Origin: Mucilaginibacter sp.
GTDB lineage: Bacteria > Bacteroidota > Bacteroidia > Sphingobacteriales > Sphingobacteriaceae
DNA: 64,000 bases
Direction of reading: 5' to 3'
Assembly: GCF_025359345.1 (NCBI RefSeq)
Contig: NZ_JANYGQ010000036.1
Location: 310,001-374,000, forward strand
Under the pieces are notes generated by a model that saw only the letters and a program-made list of their open reading frames with translations, was not told the DNA's origin and ran no database searches. Shown piece after piece: positions 6,238 to 16,700 of this stretch. Made by a program: the position numbers and the translations under genes. How positions within the stretch are numbered: the stretch's first letter is position 1; the number at the start of each line of letters is the position of its first letter.

Positions 6238-9042
6238 CTAAATTTTGATCAGTTTGCCCTGTGAAACAATTTTCCCTTGCAGCGTTATTACATAAATATA
6301 GACTCCGGGATTAACGTTCAGTCGGAAAGTATTTTGCAATCCATTAAGGGCCTTATCCAGATCTAACCTTCCGCCGGCATCATAAAGCTTAAACTCGTAG
6401 TTATTGATATCGCCACTCAATATATTTACCTGGGTGCTTACCGGGTTGGGAAATACAGTAAATTGACTGGGTTGTAAAAATGTGGCATCGGCGAGGTCAG
6501 AATAAATGATTTTACCATCATCGGTAATTAGTTTTGCCCGATAATACTGAATCCCTTTTTTAGGATTGGCATCTATAAACTGATAGGCTAATGCAGAATT
6601 AACTGTTGTTGTACCCAATGTTACATAGGTGTTATAACCGGTCAGTTTTTCCCAACCGATGGATTTGAGGTTTACCACACTGCCTACCTGCAGGTCGAGC
6701 GCTATGGTATTATTTACTACAGTGGCCAGCAAGGTTCGGATATAGCAGCCTACACCCTGGGTAGTGGCATCAATTGTAAGGCTTTTTATTCCCTCGAAAC
6801 CGTCACCCAGTGCGCTCACCGCAAAATACGATGATGACTGTTGCTGGGCGGGTATAATAATAGTAGTATCAGTTACATTAGTAAATTGATGCAGTAAGTT
6901 ATCTTTAATGTTGTAAATAACATAGCCTTTACTACCCGGCTGAACTTTCCAGTGAAGTAAAGTACCATCGGTACAGTTATATCCTACCTCCAGGTTTAAA
7001 GGTCTTGAAATAACAAACTCTTTGCTGGTAAATACATGCCCGTTAATATCCATTTTAAGCATAGCCAATATAAAGGCATCGGGGGCGGTCCAGTCGTAGT
7101 ATTTATCTTTTAGGGTGATGTCGCTGATGGCTTTCCAGGTGGTGCCATGGTCGTAACTTACGCTCAGCTTTCCTGACGTCACGTCGAATGAACTTTGCCA
7201 GCGCAGGTAGTTCTCTTCAGTCGCAAAAAGCTGGTCACGACCTGCCGGATAGGTCCACTCAAAAGTGTTTGCCTTTACCGCCTGGTGCGCAATATAAAAA
7301 GTTTGTGAACCGGCTGCCACTTTAGCGCCCTTTACATGAATAGTATAGTTACCAGCAGCAGGGTTCTGCAAAGTTACTTGTTCTGTATTGTTCAAGGTGT
7401 CTCTTTGGCGTATAGCCGGTTTCGTTAATGAATCAACCGACGGGTACGAGCTCAGCGTCCATGGTAGCAGGTTTTGTCCATTGGGGGTGGTTACTGACAG
7501 GTCAAGATCATTGACCAGGGCCGTAGGAGCATTCAGTGCCGCCGGTGGATCGTTCCAGGCTAATGACACTTTAAATTCGCCGGTGCCTGGCGGAACGTTT
7601 ATGGTATAATCAGCCTGTTGCCCATTGTTTAAAGATCCTTTTTTAAAACGATCTTCATTAACAGTGCGCAAAGCTTCCAGGGCGTTTAACTGCCCATAAC
7701 CTGTTTTATGGTCTACAGCGGGCAGGCCAATATCATCTGCTGAATTAATGAGCACACTTTTCATCAGCGCAGCTGAGGGTAATTGGCCGGTTTGCATTTT
7801 ATAAGCCTGTTGCAATAGCACCACCGCCCCCGAAACTAAGGCTGCCGCACCCGACGTGCCGTCATCGCCATTAGCTACCAGTTCGGGCTTAATACGGCCA
7901 TCATATGCCGGGCCGGCCGAACTTAGATCTTCCGGGACACCCCTGCGGTCGGTGCCGCCAACAACCAGCACATTTTTTGCTTGCTTAAAGGTGCCTGAGA
8001 GATTGGCTACGCCTGCAATGCCATTGTATACCCCTGTTGCAGACGCTGATGTGCCGATATTTCCTGACGAAAACACATGGGTGATCGAATCATTCTCCAT
8101 CACTTGCTGGTCATAAGCAACAGCCTCGGCCCCATAATAATTCTCGATACCGGTGCCGTAAGAATGGTTTTGTACGCCAATATCAAAGGCTTTAAAAATG
8201 GCGGTACTATCTGGCATCAGGCGGGCAAAGTCGGATGAGGTGAATCTTACTTTCGGTGCTGCGCCAAGTCCCCGGATAAATGAATTGCCGTTGCCCCCAA
8301 TTAGGGTAGCCATAGTGGTGGCATGCCCTGAAGTAATAGCCGCCGCCTGGAACGAGTTGAACGAGCGGCCAAGCAAATCAAGGTCATCATCATAACGCTG
8401 TTCTTTAATGCCAATGTTTATACCGCTGCCGTTAATAGCAGGATAATTATCGGCGATAGCCGAGATATGGTTTACACCCAGGTCAATATCATTAATTACC
8501 AGTTCGGCATGAGCCTTGCGGGTAACATTTGCAAAAATAACATACGGCTCTTGTAACAGATCAGGCAGGCGTTGTAAGGCCAGGTTTACCGTGATTGTAT
8601 TTGCGGTTTGAACGGTTATTTCACCATATTTTTTAATAGCTGTTATTACCGAATCGCTGCTGGAAGTGATTGATAAGTCGACAGATTGCTTGCTGGAAGG
8701 ATGTTTTTGTAAAAGCAGCAACAAATTATCCGTGGCTTTCCACAATGAGCCTACGGGTGTGGCTTCCTGTATGTTTTTATCGCCTGATAAATCAGCAGCC
8801 GATGCTACTACATAAAAATTATAGGATACTCTTTTTACAAGGCGGAGTTTTTTAATATCAACCTTAGCAGGTTCCTTAAATTTAACCAGGTAATAGTTAA
8901 TATCGTTACTGGTGTTTAATAACCTGGCCGCAGGTGCACTTTTATAAAGCCCGGCAATAGCTTTATCGCTCATTGGCTTTTGTGCCAGGGCGAGTTGAAA
9001 GCATAAAAATACCAGAACAAAACAAAGTGATTTTTTAATCAT
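6238..9042 (-). CDS. Secreted S8 (subtilisin-like) peptidase with T9SS tail
   Basis: A secreted serine peptidase. Residues 1-20 are a Sec signal. The peptidase domain (about 195-450) shows the His motif at H240 (GHATTMATL), the oxyanion Asn at N328 (VFSSGNIG) and the Ser motif at S397 (GTSGAAALVSG). A jelly-roll domain of the Kp43 kind follows (about 470-590), then Ig-like segments. The last 75 residues (FTVFPNPVS to the final GKLIKI) are a T9SS type A sorting domain, so the enzyme should cross the outer membrane. The usual Asp motif (DTG) is not visible; the matching strand reads GINIGIKEQ, followed by three Asp residues at 218-220. It is therefore a diverged or perhaps inactive peptidase. 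It lies downstream of the M57 protease gene on the same strand. Confidence 0.9.
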   Translation of the reverse strand: MIKKSLCFVLVFLCFQLALAQKPMSDKAIAGLYKSAPAARLLNTSNDINYYLVKFKEPAKVDIKKLRLVKRVSYNFYVVASAADLSGDKNIQEATPVGSLWKATDNLLLLLQKHPSSKQSVDLSITSSSDSVITAIKKYGEITVQTANTITVNLALQRLPDLLQEPYVIFANVTRKAHAELVINDIDLGVNHISAIADNYPAINGSGINIGIKEQRYDDDLDLLGRSFNSFQAAAITSGHATTMATLIGGNGNSFIRGLGAAPKVRFTSSDFARLMPDSTAIFKAFDIGVQNHSYGTGIENYYGAEAVAYDQQVMENDSITHVFSSGNIGTSASATGVYNGIAGVANLSGTFKQAKNVLVVGGTDRRGVPEDLSSAGPAYDGRIKPELVANGDDGTSGAAALVSGAVVLLQQAYKMQTGQLPSAALMKSVLINSADDIGLPAVDHKTGYGQLNALEALRTVNEDRFKKGSLNNGQQADYTINVPPGTGEFKVSLAWNDPPAALNAPTALVNDLDLSVTTPNGQNLLPWTLSSYPSVDSLTKPAIRQRDTLNNTEQVTLQNPAAGNYTIHVKGAKVAAGSQTFYIAHQAVKANTFEWTYPAGRDQLFATEENYLRWQSSFDVTSGKLSVSYDHGTTWKAISDITLKDKYYDWTAPDAFILAMLKMDINGHVFTSKEFVISRPLNLEVGYNCTDGTLLHWKVQPGSKGYVIYNIKDNLLHQFTNVTDTTIIIPAQQQSSSYFAVSALGDGFEGIKSLTIDATTQGVGCYIRTLLATVVNNTIALDLQVGSVVNLKSIGWEKLTGYNTYVTLGTTTVNSALAYQFIDANPKKGIQYYRAKLITDDGKIIYSDLADATFLQPSQFTVFPNPVSTQVNILSGDINNYEFKLYDAGGRLDLDKALNGLQNTFRLNVNPGVYIYVITLQGKIVSQGKLIKI

Positions 9043-9055
9043 ACTGCATAATAAA

Positions 9056-9082
9056 CTAAAGGGGAGTTATGCTCCCCTTTAG
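9056..9082 (-). terminator. Perfect 11-bp inverted repeat, likely terminator
   Basis: CTAAAGGGGAG and CTCCCCTTTAG around a 5-base loop, lying between two minus-strand genes. On the minus strand it is followed by TTTATTATG. It probably ends or attenuates transcription of the M57 gene before the S8 gene. Confidence 0.65.
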
Positions 9083-9130
9083 TTAGTAAAACTACTTTGT
9101 TGATCAATAAGAAGCAATACGATAAAAATT

Positions 9131-9964
9131 TTAGTACAAATAATCCAATGCTATTACATCATTCGCGTTAAATGTACGGTCGGTACCGTTTGAGCAGGCC
9201 AGCATGAATGAAGCCGCATCAAAAGTTTTGGTTGGTGTACCAGGGATATGAACAGCCCCGATACCCGCAGTACCCTCATTACTTTTAGCTCCGCCGCAAC
9301 TTAAGGCACGGTTAAAGTAATCGGTATGACGGAAGCCTATGCAATGCCCCATTTCGTGCTGAATTACGGAAGTAACATATCCTACATCAGGATTAGTTCC
9401 ATAAGCCTGCGCATTGGTGTTAAGCTGGATCTGATTGTAAGGGTTGCCGGATGAAGTTGGGAAACCCGAAGATCCTAAGGTGATGAAACCACCGCTTGGA
9501 CCCTGGTTAAAACCAATGATTTGGATGGCACCGCCGCTGCTTACCACCTGGAATTTAAGCGAAAGGTTTAACGCGTTATAGCGTGCTACAGCGTTAGCTG
9601 TGGCTGTAGCATAAACTGTAGGCAAATTTGAAATGGACACAGTAATGGTTCGTGGAAGACTTTTAACCAGGTTGGTCGTCCGGTACTGCTCTGTTTCAGC
9701 AATCCTCAGGGTTGGGCTGGTGCTGACCTCCGAAAGGTTCGCCGGGGTTAACATGATATCGCCTTCTACCAGGTAATTATCACCCACCTTGCGCACATCA
9801 TCTGTGCTAAAACCAAGATCGGAGATCTTCTGGGTAACGGCGGCTGAGACTAGTGTAGGGTCAGCCTTTTTTTCGACGCCCTGATTATTTTTAGTACAAG
9901 CTGGTAGCAATGAAGCTGCACATACCATGCATACCCCAATTTTAAGTAAGAGTTGTTTTTTCAT
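9131..9964 (-). CDS. M57-type zinc metalloprotease lipoprotein
   Basis: A surface or periplasmic zinc peptidase of the dual-action HEIGH (Peptidase_M57) family, a metzincin-like group. The signal peptide ends in LLPAC with lipidation Cys 23. The active-site helix reads HEMGHCIGFRHTD, giving zinc ligands H203, H207 and H213 and catalytic E204. The preceding region contains the expected beta strands and the ARYNALNLSLKF segment. At 277 residues it has the normal size. It lies on the same strand as the S8 peptidase gene downstream, so the two secreted proteases may be expressed together, although a strong hairpin separates them. Confidence 0.92.
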   Translation of the reverse strand: MKKQLLLKIGVCMVCAASLLPACTKNNQGVEKKADPTLVSAAVTQKISDLGFSTDDVRKVGDNYLVEGDIMLTPANLSEVSTSPTLRIAETEQYRTTNLVKSLPRTITVSISNLPTVYATATANAVARYNALNLSLKFQVVSSGGAIQIIGFNQGPSGGFITLGSSGFPTSSGNPYNQIQLNTNAQAYGTNPDVGYVTSVIQHEMGHCIGFRHTDYFNRALSCGGAKSNEGTAGIGAVHIPGTPTKTFDAASFMLACSNGTDRTFNANDVIALDYLY

Positions 9965-10617
9965 TTGTCGGTACTGTTATTTGTTACTAGTTAATTAATA
10001 CTTAAACAATCATTAGCTGGCCAGCCTGTTGTTCTTACGATAAATATATTAAATCGGATCAACATTAATTTAATATTTAATAAATATTTTAATCATAGAT
10101 ACATTTATATTGCCCATAAACTAAAAAAGACACCTGCAACGTGTAGCAGTTACACGGGCAATACCGATTAATAAATAAGTACAAATATTCGTTTTAGTTA
10201 AACTAAACAGCATTTTTTTTCACTATTTATTACCCGGTATGCTATGAATTTCAAAACAAAAGCGACAAATCAAACCTCGAAAAATGTTGAAAAAAAATTC
10301 AACAAATTTTGTATTTTTTGAATTTTTCGCCCGCATATGGCCTGTTTTTCGGCACCAAATCCACGATAAATTATCTGATTAAAAGGAAAAATCTGCCTGA
10401 TAAAGGCCCGGGACTGTAAATTTTATAATTGAAATACCGTATGTAAATATTTTAAAATCATTAAACTGATTGATTTAAGCACTAGTGAAAATCGTTCGGA
10501 AATGAACCTTTATTATCATATCAAATTAAATCTCTGTATTTCAGATAACCTAATTTTTGCCGCCTCCGGTAAATTTTCTGGAAAGCGTTACCAATTTATT
10601 TAAACCGGTAATTAATC
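9965..10617. other. Long AT-rich intergenic region between divergent genes
   Basis: This space holds the promoters of the M57 gene (leftward) and the LuxR gene (rightward). It is AT-rich with several poly-A/T stretches and no reading frame I would support. A terminator-like hairpin at its right end (10618-10652) has no visible gene to serve, which hints at an unannotated transcript or small RNA inside. Confidence 0.4.
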
Positions 10618-10652
10618 AAAAAAAGTCAACTCAAAATACGGGTTGACTTTTT
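10618..10652. terminator. Bidirectional-type terminator without an adjacent gene
   Basis: A-run plus AAAGTCAAC pairs with GTTGACTTT plus a T-run across an 11-base loop. It works in principle on both strands, but both flanking genes point away from it. Confidence 0.7.
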
Positions 10653-10758
10653 TAATTCGGCCTGCTTATTGAATCGAATTGTTGTGCAATTAATTGGGGT
10701 TATAACATGATGATATATTCGCTATAAAGACCTATTTTTAAACATCCAACAGCCAACA

Positions 10759-11226
10759 ATGACGTTCATGATTTCTGCAAAGAATAAGCAAATTATAATT
10801 TATGGCGTATCGCTTGCTTTGTTATTGGTGTTACTAAAATGGCTGGAATGGCGCTTTATTATTATCGATCATGCTTTTGAAATTTATGCGGGCACTATAG
10901 CGCTGGTTTTTACCGGACTGGGTATATGGCTCGCCATAAAACTGATAAAGCCAAAGGTAGAAACTATTATAGTTGAAAAAACGGTGTTCGCAGGGTCCAA
11001 TTTTGTTTTAAACGAAGCTGAAGTAAACCGGCTGCGTTTAAGCGCCAGGGAACTGGAAGTTTTACAATTAATAGCCGATGGGTTAAGCAATCAGCAAATT
11101 GCTGAAAGGCTGTTTGTATCATTAAATACCATAAAAACCCATACCTCGAACCTTTTTTTAAAAATGGAAGTAGAACGGCGCACACAAGCCATTGAAATGG
11201 CAAAGCGCTTGGGACTGATACCCTGA
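10759..11226 (+). CDS. Membrane-anchored LuxR-type transcriptional regulator
   Basis: Two N-terminal membrane helices (about residues 12-30 and 42-63) are followed by a short linker and a C-terminal LuxR/GerE helix-turn-helix (about 93-153). The core reads LSARELEVLQLIADGLSNQQ, then IAERLFVSLNTIKTHTSN, which are the conserved scaffold and recognition helices. There is no receiver or PAS domain, so the signal is probably sensed through the membrane part or a partner. This small 2TM-LuxR layout recurs in Bacteroidota next to DUF4199 and VOC genes, as here (120 bp upstream of the DUF4199 gene). The start could be the ATG at 10759 or the one three codons later. Confidence 0.9.
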   Translation: MTFMISAKNKQIIIYGVSLALLLVLLKWLEWRFIIIDHAFEIYAGTIALVFTGLGIWLAIKLIKPKVETIIVEKTVFAGSNFVLNEAEVNRLRLSARELEVLQLIADGLSNQQIAERLFVSLNTIKTHTSNLFLKMEVERRTQAIEMAKRLGLIP

Positions 11227-11345
11227 TGCGCATCATTCTTTAGTATGATAATAGCCTTTTTTTGAAAAATCACCCAAAAGTATGACCCGAAACATAAGCC
11301 GTTACTGCAATTTTGGACAGGATTTAAAACTTAATTAAAGAAAAG

Positions 11346-11882
11346 ATGAAAAAGATAATTGTTACTTGCGGCATTATAGGGGGCCTTATTAGCATTTCGT
11401 GGTTTATATTTGGTATGCAGGTTTTTACGGTCAATATGAGCGAGAATGAGAGCCTGCTTTTTGGGTATGCATCAATGGTGCTGGCCTTCTCGTTAATTTT
11501 TGTAGGCGTTAAAAATTTTAGGGATAATTATAATGATGGCACAATTAGTTTTGGCAAGGCCGTAAAAATAGGGCTTTTGATAACTGCTGTGGCCTCAACC
11601 GTGTATGTGGGGGTATGGCTGATTGACTATTACTTTTTCATCCCCGATTATATGGAAAAATTCGCCGCGACAAAGTTGGCCGACCTGAAAACTAACCACG
11701 CAAGCCAGGCGCGCATTGACAAAGAAATGGCAGCAATGGCCGGGTACATCAAAATGTATAAAAACCCGTTTTTCAACGCGATGCTTACTTATACAGAGAT
11801 TGTCCCGGTTGGGGTTGTGGTATCGCTTATTGCTGCCCTTATACTTAAAAGGAAATCGAAACCAATTGTAGCAAACGCATAG
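11346..11882 (+). CDS. DUF4199 family membrane protein
   Basis: An integral membrane protein of 178 residues with four hydrophobic segments: about 5-25, 38-56, 76-95 and 150-168. Family landmarks are the start MKKIIVTCGIIGGLISISW, the loop NFRDNYNDGTISFGKA, the IDYYFF segment, and a charged helical stretch (MEKFAATKLADLKTNHASQ) before the last helix. The biochemical role of DUF4199 is unknown. It follows the LuxR-type regulator and precedes a VOC protein by 22 bp, so the three form a likely transcription unit, with the regulator perhaps controlling the other two. Confidence 0.88.
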   Translation: MKKIIVTCGIIGGLISISWFIFGMQVFTVNMSENESLLFGYASMVLAFSLIFVGVKNFRDNYNDGTISFGKAVKIGLLITAVASTVYVGVWLIDYYFFIPDYMEKFAATKLADLKTNHASQARIDKEMAAMAGYIKMYKNPFFNAMLTYTEIVPVGVVVSLIAALILKRKSKPIVANA

Positions 11883-11904
11883 ATTAAAATAAAACTGGAT
11901 AAAT

Positions 11905-12285
11905 ATGAAAAAAGTAACGGGCTTGGGCGGCGTATTCTTTAAATGCAACGACCCGAAAGCTATGAACGACTGGTATGTCAAAAACCTTGGATTGCCGGCC
12001 AGCACATACGGAACTACGTTTGAGTGGGTAGATGCCGATGATCCGTCAAAAAAAGGATCGACATCCTGGTGTACATTTCCGCAGGATACCAAGTATTTTA
12101 ATCCGTCCGAAAAGCCTTTTATGATAAATTACCGGGTAGAAAACCTGGTTGCGCTGCTTGAAGAACTTAAAAGCGAAAACGTGACCATTGTTGATGAAAT
12201 TGCCGAATATGACTACGGCAAGTTTATCCATGTGCTGGACCCTGAAGGCAATATCATTGAGCTTTGGGAACCGAAAGACGAATAG
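11905..12285 (+). CDS. VOC family protein (glyoxalase/bleomycin-resistance fold)
   Basis: A 126-residue single-module protein of the vicinal oxygen chelate superfamily. It shows the paired beta-alpha-beta-beta-beta units: GLGGVFFKCNDPKAMNDWYV at the start, and the second half with MINYRVENLVALLEELKSEN and the terminal metal-binding strand HVLDPEGNIIELWEP. The Glu in IIELWEP is the usual metal ligand. The substrate is unknown; such proteins include lyases, dioxygenases and drug-binding proteins. It starts 22 bp after the DUF4199 gene and is likely co-transcribed. Confidence 0.9.
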   Translation: MKKVTGLGGVFFKCNDPKAMNDWYVKNLGLPASTYGTTFEWVDADDPSKKGSTSWCTFPQDTKYFNPSEKPFMINYRVENLVALLEELKSENVTIVDEIAEYDYGKFIHVLDPEGNIIELWEPKDE

Positions 12286-12289
12286 TGTT

Positions 12290-12350
12290 AAGTCAGTAGT
12301 CTTTAGTCGGGAGTCGTAAGTCGAATTCTTGCCTTTTCTGATTTAGAACT
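12290..12350. repeat. Degenerate AGTC-type spacer repeat
   Basis: Repeated AGTC units at 6-8 base intervals (AGTCAGTAGTCTTTAGTCGG and onward to GTCGTAAGTC). The same kind of spacer occurs at 63278-63310, and CTTGA/CTTGG versions lie at 51515-51550 and 61730-61765. These are typical of Sphingobacteriaceae intergenic DNA. Confidence 0.5.
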
Positions 12351-12446
12351 CAAGACTAACCGTCAATGTTTGAGTGACATGACACTAGCCGGCTCAGGTC
12401 ACCAATTGAAACTACGAAGCAGCTGTTGCTTATTTATTGAAACAGC

Positions 12447-12483
12447 AAAAGGAAATATTCTTAAATGAATATTTCCTTTTTTT
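12447..12483 (+). terminator. Intrinsic terminator
   Basis: AAAAGGAAATATTC pairs perfectly with GAATATTTCCTTTT around a 6-base loop and continues into a T-run. It closes the LuxR-DUF4199-VOC unit and separates it from the peroxidase gene. Confidence 0.85.
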
Positions 12484-12565
12484 ATGCCCATAACTGTACC
12501 GGCAGGATATATGAATGCAGCAGAGATTAGTTATTTTCGTAGCTCACAATTACGATATATTACCC

Positions 12566-13489
12566 ATGAAAGCCGATTCGCAAAATGTAACAGACTACAC
12601 CAATGACAATACCATATTTATGGTTTGGGATTTTAAGGATAACCTGGACGTCAAAGATGTTTTTAGTAAGCTTTGCAAACTGCTCATCAACCTCAATAAT
12701 TCTGTTAATGTTCGTTTCCCTGTTTCGCGTGCAAGCTGTGTGATGGGGATTGGACACGATGCCTGGCTCCGGCTTGACCTGCCAGGGCCCTTGCCTAAAG
12801 AATTGGTAAATTTTACTCCCATCGCAGGCAGCAAACACAGGGCCGTTTCTACCCGGGGCGACCTGCATTTTCATATCAGGGCAGATAATACAAGCATATG
12901 TTATGATATGGCATCCGCTATAACTGATGTTTTGAGCCCGGTGGCTGTAAGTACCGAAGAGATTCATGGGTTCAGGTATTGGGACAGCCGCACGATTTTA
13001 GGCTTTGTTGACGGTACCGAAAACCCGCAGGGACAGGACAGGGAGCTCTTTAGCATGGTGGGAGATGAGGACGCCGCTTATAAAGGGGGAAGTTACCTGT
13101 TTGTGCAAAAGTATGTCCACAACTTAACATCGTGGAAAGAGCTTTCTACTGAACAGCAGGAGAAAGTAATCGGGAGGTCTAAAGCCAATGATATTGAAAT
13201 GGCGGACGATGTAAAACCAGCAAACTCTCACATAGCATTGGCTAATGTTGGCGATGATCTTAAAATTGTTCGTGATAATATGCCTTTTGGCAATATGTCG
13301 ACGAATGAAATGGGGACTTATTTTATAGCTTATGCAAGCACATTTACCACGGTGCAGAAAATGCTGAATAACATGTTTATTGGCTCTCCTGCGGGGAATT
13401 ACGACAGGATATTAGACTTCAGCACAGCCAAAACGGGCAGCCTGTTTTTTGTGCCGACGTTTAACATGATAGATGATTTTTCAGCGTGA
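12566..13489 (+). CDS. Dyp-type (dye-decolourising) haem peroxidase
   Basis: A haem peroxidase of the Dyp family, closest in look to the cytoplasmic YfeX/DypB group; there is no signal peptide. With the start at 12566 the signature GFVDGTENP gives the distal Asp149, the proximal haem His is H222 (ANSHIALANV), and Arg236 lies in IVRDNMPFG. A longer version starting at 12515 is open, but I prefer 12566: the VTDYTNDNTIFMVWDF opening fits the family N-terminus, and a TATTTTCG box (one mismatch from TAnnTTTG) at about 12531 would lie inside the longer form. Natural substrates are unknown. It stands alone, with a terminator before it. Confidence 0.9.
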   Translation: MKADSQNVTDYTNDNTIFMVWDFKDNLDVKDVFSKLCKLLINLNNSVNVRFPVSRASCVMGIGHDAWLRLDLPGPLPKELVNFTPIAGSKHRAVSTRGDLHFHIRADNTSICYDMASAITDVLSPVAVSTEEIHGFRYWDSRTILGFVDGTENPQGQDRELFSMVGDEDAAYKGGSYLFVQKYVHNLTSWKELSTEQQEKVIGRSKANDIEMADDVKPANSHIALANVGDDLKIVRDNMPFGNMSTNEMGTYFIAYASTFTTVQKMLNNMFIGSPAGNYDRILDFSTAKTGSLFFVPTFNMIDDFSA

Positions 13490-13720
13490 AATTCCGGCAC
13501 CGGCAGACTTGTAACCCGTGGCTAACAAACAGGATATTTGCTTTTCGCCGGTTAGGCCCGGCTAATAATATGGCGTTTGTGGTGTCTGTAGCTATCGTTT
13601 TTAACTTAACAATAACCCGTTTTAACTTTTGAACAACCATTTATCCATTAGTTACTTAGCCCTGATTTATTCCCCTTTTGTTTGATAAATTATTTTAGCT
13701 TTACTACCGAAAATTAAACT

Positions 13721-16700
13721 ATGATGAAAATTTTACGTTCAGTATTGTCGGCATTTTTGGTGTTGGCGGGTTTATTTTGCTATGCTCAAAAACCAGTAAT
13801 ACAATACGGCGGCATTCCATACTATTACTATTACGCCAAAGCACAGATTACACCAGTTGTACCGACTAATACCGGGGGAGCGGTTTCGACCGGAAAGTTT
13901 GTCAATTTCAGATCTGCACTCGGAACCCTGGCCGCGGTAACAACCGATCCTACGGGAAATGTTTATTTTACAGAAACCGGAAATAATGCAGTAAAAACGA
14001 TCCCCTTTATCGGTGGGGCTCCGGATACGTTAGCAATTGGGTTTAACCAGCCCTATGGTGTAGCCGCTGACGCGGCAGGCTATGTTTATGTAGCAGACTA
14101 TGGTAACCACGCTGTCAAAAGAATTCGGATAGTTGGTGGTACTGTTGTTGACCTGTTGTCGGGAAATATTGCGCCATACGGACTTGCCATAGACAAATGG
14201 GGAAACTTGTTTTTTACTGACTGGATAAGCGGCTCGGTAAAGAAAATCCCCGCCGGTGGCGGAGCGGTAACAACGTTAGGGTCTGGCTTTGATTCACCTA
14301 CAGGTATTGCCCTGGATACAGCCGGCAACGTGTATGTTGCCGACCGGGGACATAACTTAATAAAAAAGATTGACGCCGGGGGCGTTGTTACTACTTTAGG
14401 CAGTGGCAACGGTAACCTCAATGGTGTAGCTGTAGATGCTGCAGGAAACGTGTATTTTTCGGACAGTAATAACACAACAATAGTAGAAATACCGAAAAAT
14501 GGCGGAAGCGTGGTGCCAATTGGCTCCGGTTTTAGCCAACCAACAGGCTTGTATATAAATGAGCATGGCAATATTTATGTGAACGATAGCGGGCACCAGA
14601 CTATTAAAGAACTACAGGCTACAAATTTTGATATAAACGGCAAAATGCCGGTTGGGCTAAATTTTGATTTCAACACAGGGATCATTAGTGGAACACCGGC
14701 CATTAAGACCAATAGAAAAACATATAGCGTCGCAGCAGTTAATGCTTCCGGCAGGTCGTTTACGAACGTTACCATCCAGATTTGGGGTGAGCAGCCTCAT
14801 ATAACTTATAAAACGCCGGATATTTTTACAGTTGGTGACGCTATCATTCCACTTGTGCCGGTTAATACCGGTGGTCCGGTGGATGTAGGATATTCGGTGT
14901 TTCCTCTCCTGCCAGATGGTTTGGTTCTTGACTATCATACCGGCGTTATAAGTGGTACGCCTACCACAACCCTTGCCGCAAAAAATTTTAACATAACAGG
15001 GACTATCGAAGGCAAAGGCGGTTATACAACAACGATTAACATTAAGGTAATCCCGGCAACCAAACCTGTTTTAAGCTATAATACCCCGCAGATATACAAA
15101 GCAGATACTGTTATTACACCGCTGGTGCCAAACAGCAATTTTGTTGCTCCTGCAGGCACAACAAAAGCGGTAACTGTGGCATCGGGATTAAGTAACCTTT
15201 CAAATGTGGCGGTTGATAATTCCGGGAATATTTATTTCTCGCAATTACTGACAAATACAGTTAAGAAAATTCCGGCCGGTGGCGGGAGTCCTGTTGTTCT
15301 TGCGTCCGGATTTAGCTCGCCTATGGGTGTAGCGGCAGATGCCCAGGGCAACGTTTATGTGGCTGATAACGGGAACAATGCTGTAAAGAAAATACCCGTA
15401 GGGGGCGGTGCCGTTGTGTCTGTGGCAACAGGCCTAAATGGTCCATCGGGCCTGGCAGCAGATGCAGCCGGCAATATATATGTCACAAACCTGGGTAATG
15501 GGCTGGTACAGAAAATTCCTGCAGGTGGCGGTAGCGCAGTAACTGTAGGGCCGGTGTTTCAGCATCCAACAGGAGTTGCTGTTGACGGCGCAGGAAATAT
15601 TTATGTGAGCGATAGTGGCAGCAATTTAATACAAAAAATACCCGCAGGAAGCAATACTGCCACCTCGCTCTCCAGCGTCAACAATCCTTCAGGGGTTGCG
15701 GTGGATGTTGCCGGTAATGTGTTTTATGCAGAATTGAACCTCGGCAATATAAAAGAACTACCTGTGTCGGGAGGCGCGGCGGTTACCATCGCTTCGGGGT
15801 TGAATTCTCCATCAGGCATAGCCATCGATCCTAAACATGTTATATACGTAAATGATTCTAACAACAACGCTGTTAAGGAATTTGTACCGCTGGGCGGCTT
15901 TTTTATCGGGTTGCCTTTGCCCGCCGGGCTAAATTTTGATTATGATAGCGGGACGATCAGCGGCACACCGCTAGCCACAACCCCTGCTACAGATTACCCT
16001 GTTGTTGCTTATAATAAATATGGGCTTGCATCTGCCATAGTAAACATTAAAACAGTTAATGGCGCCGACCTTTATGATTTGCACCTAAGTGCGGGTGTTT
16101 TGACCCCGGTATTTGCAACAACACAAACAAACTATACGGCAATTGTGCCAAATGCCATAGCATCATTACAAATTACGCCTTTCGCCAGTGATGCAAAGGC
16201 CACCATAACGGTAAACGGTTTGGCCGTAACATCGGGATCACCTTCACAAACCCTGGCACTGGCCGAAGGCGCAAATGTTATTACTACGGTAGTTACCGCC
16301 CAGTACGCCACATCAACAAGAACTTATACGGTAACGGTAACAAGGGCTGCGGGCAATTTATCAACCAATGCTGCTTTAAGCACCTTAAAGCTAAACCCGA
16401 TAACCACACTTACCGCAGTAAGCGGCCCGGCGTACAAAAATTATACAACTAATGTACCCAACACCGAAACAAGCCTGATGGTTATGCCAACCGCGCAGGA
16501 TGGCAACGCAACTATTAAAGTAAACGGCGTTACGGTGGTAACAGGTACAGCATCACAGGCCATACCATTAAATGTGGGCAGCAACGTAATTAACGTGATT
16601 GTTACTGCACAGGACGGCGTAACCACCAAAAGCTATCTAATTACTGCTACCCGTGCCCTGCCGACTATAGCTACACTGTCAAATTACACCTTAAGTGCGG

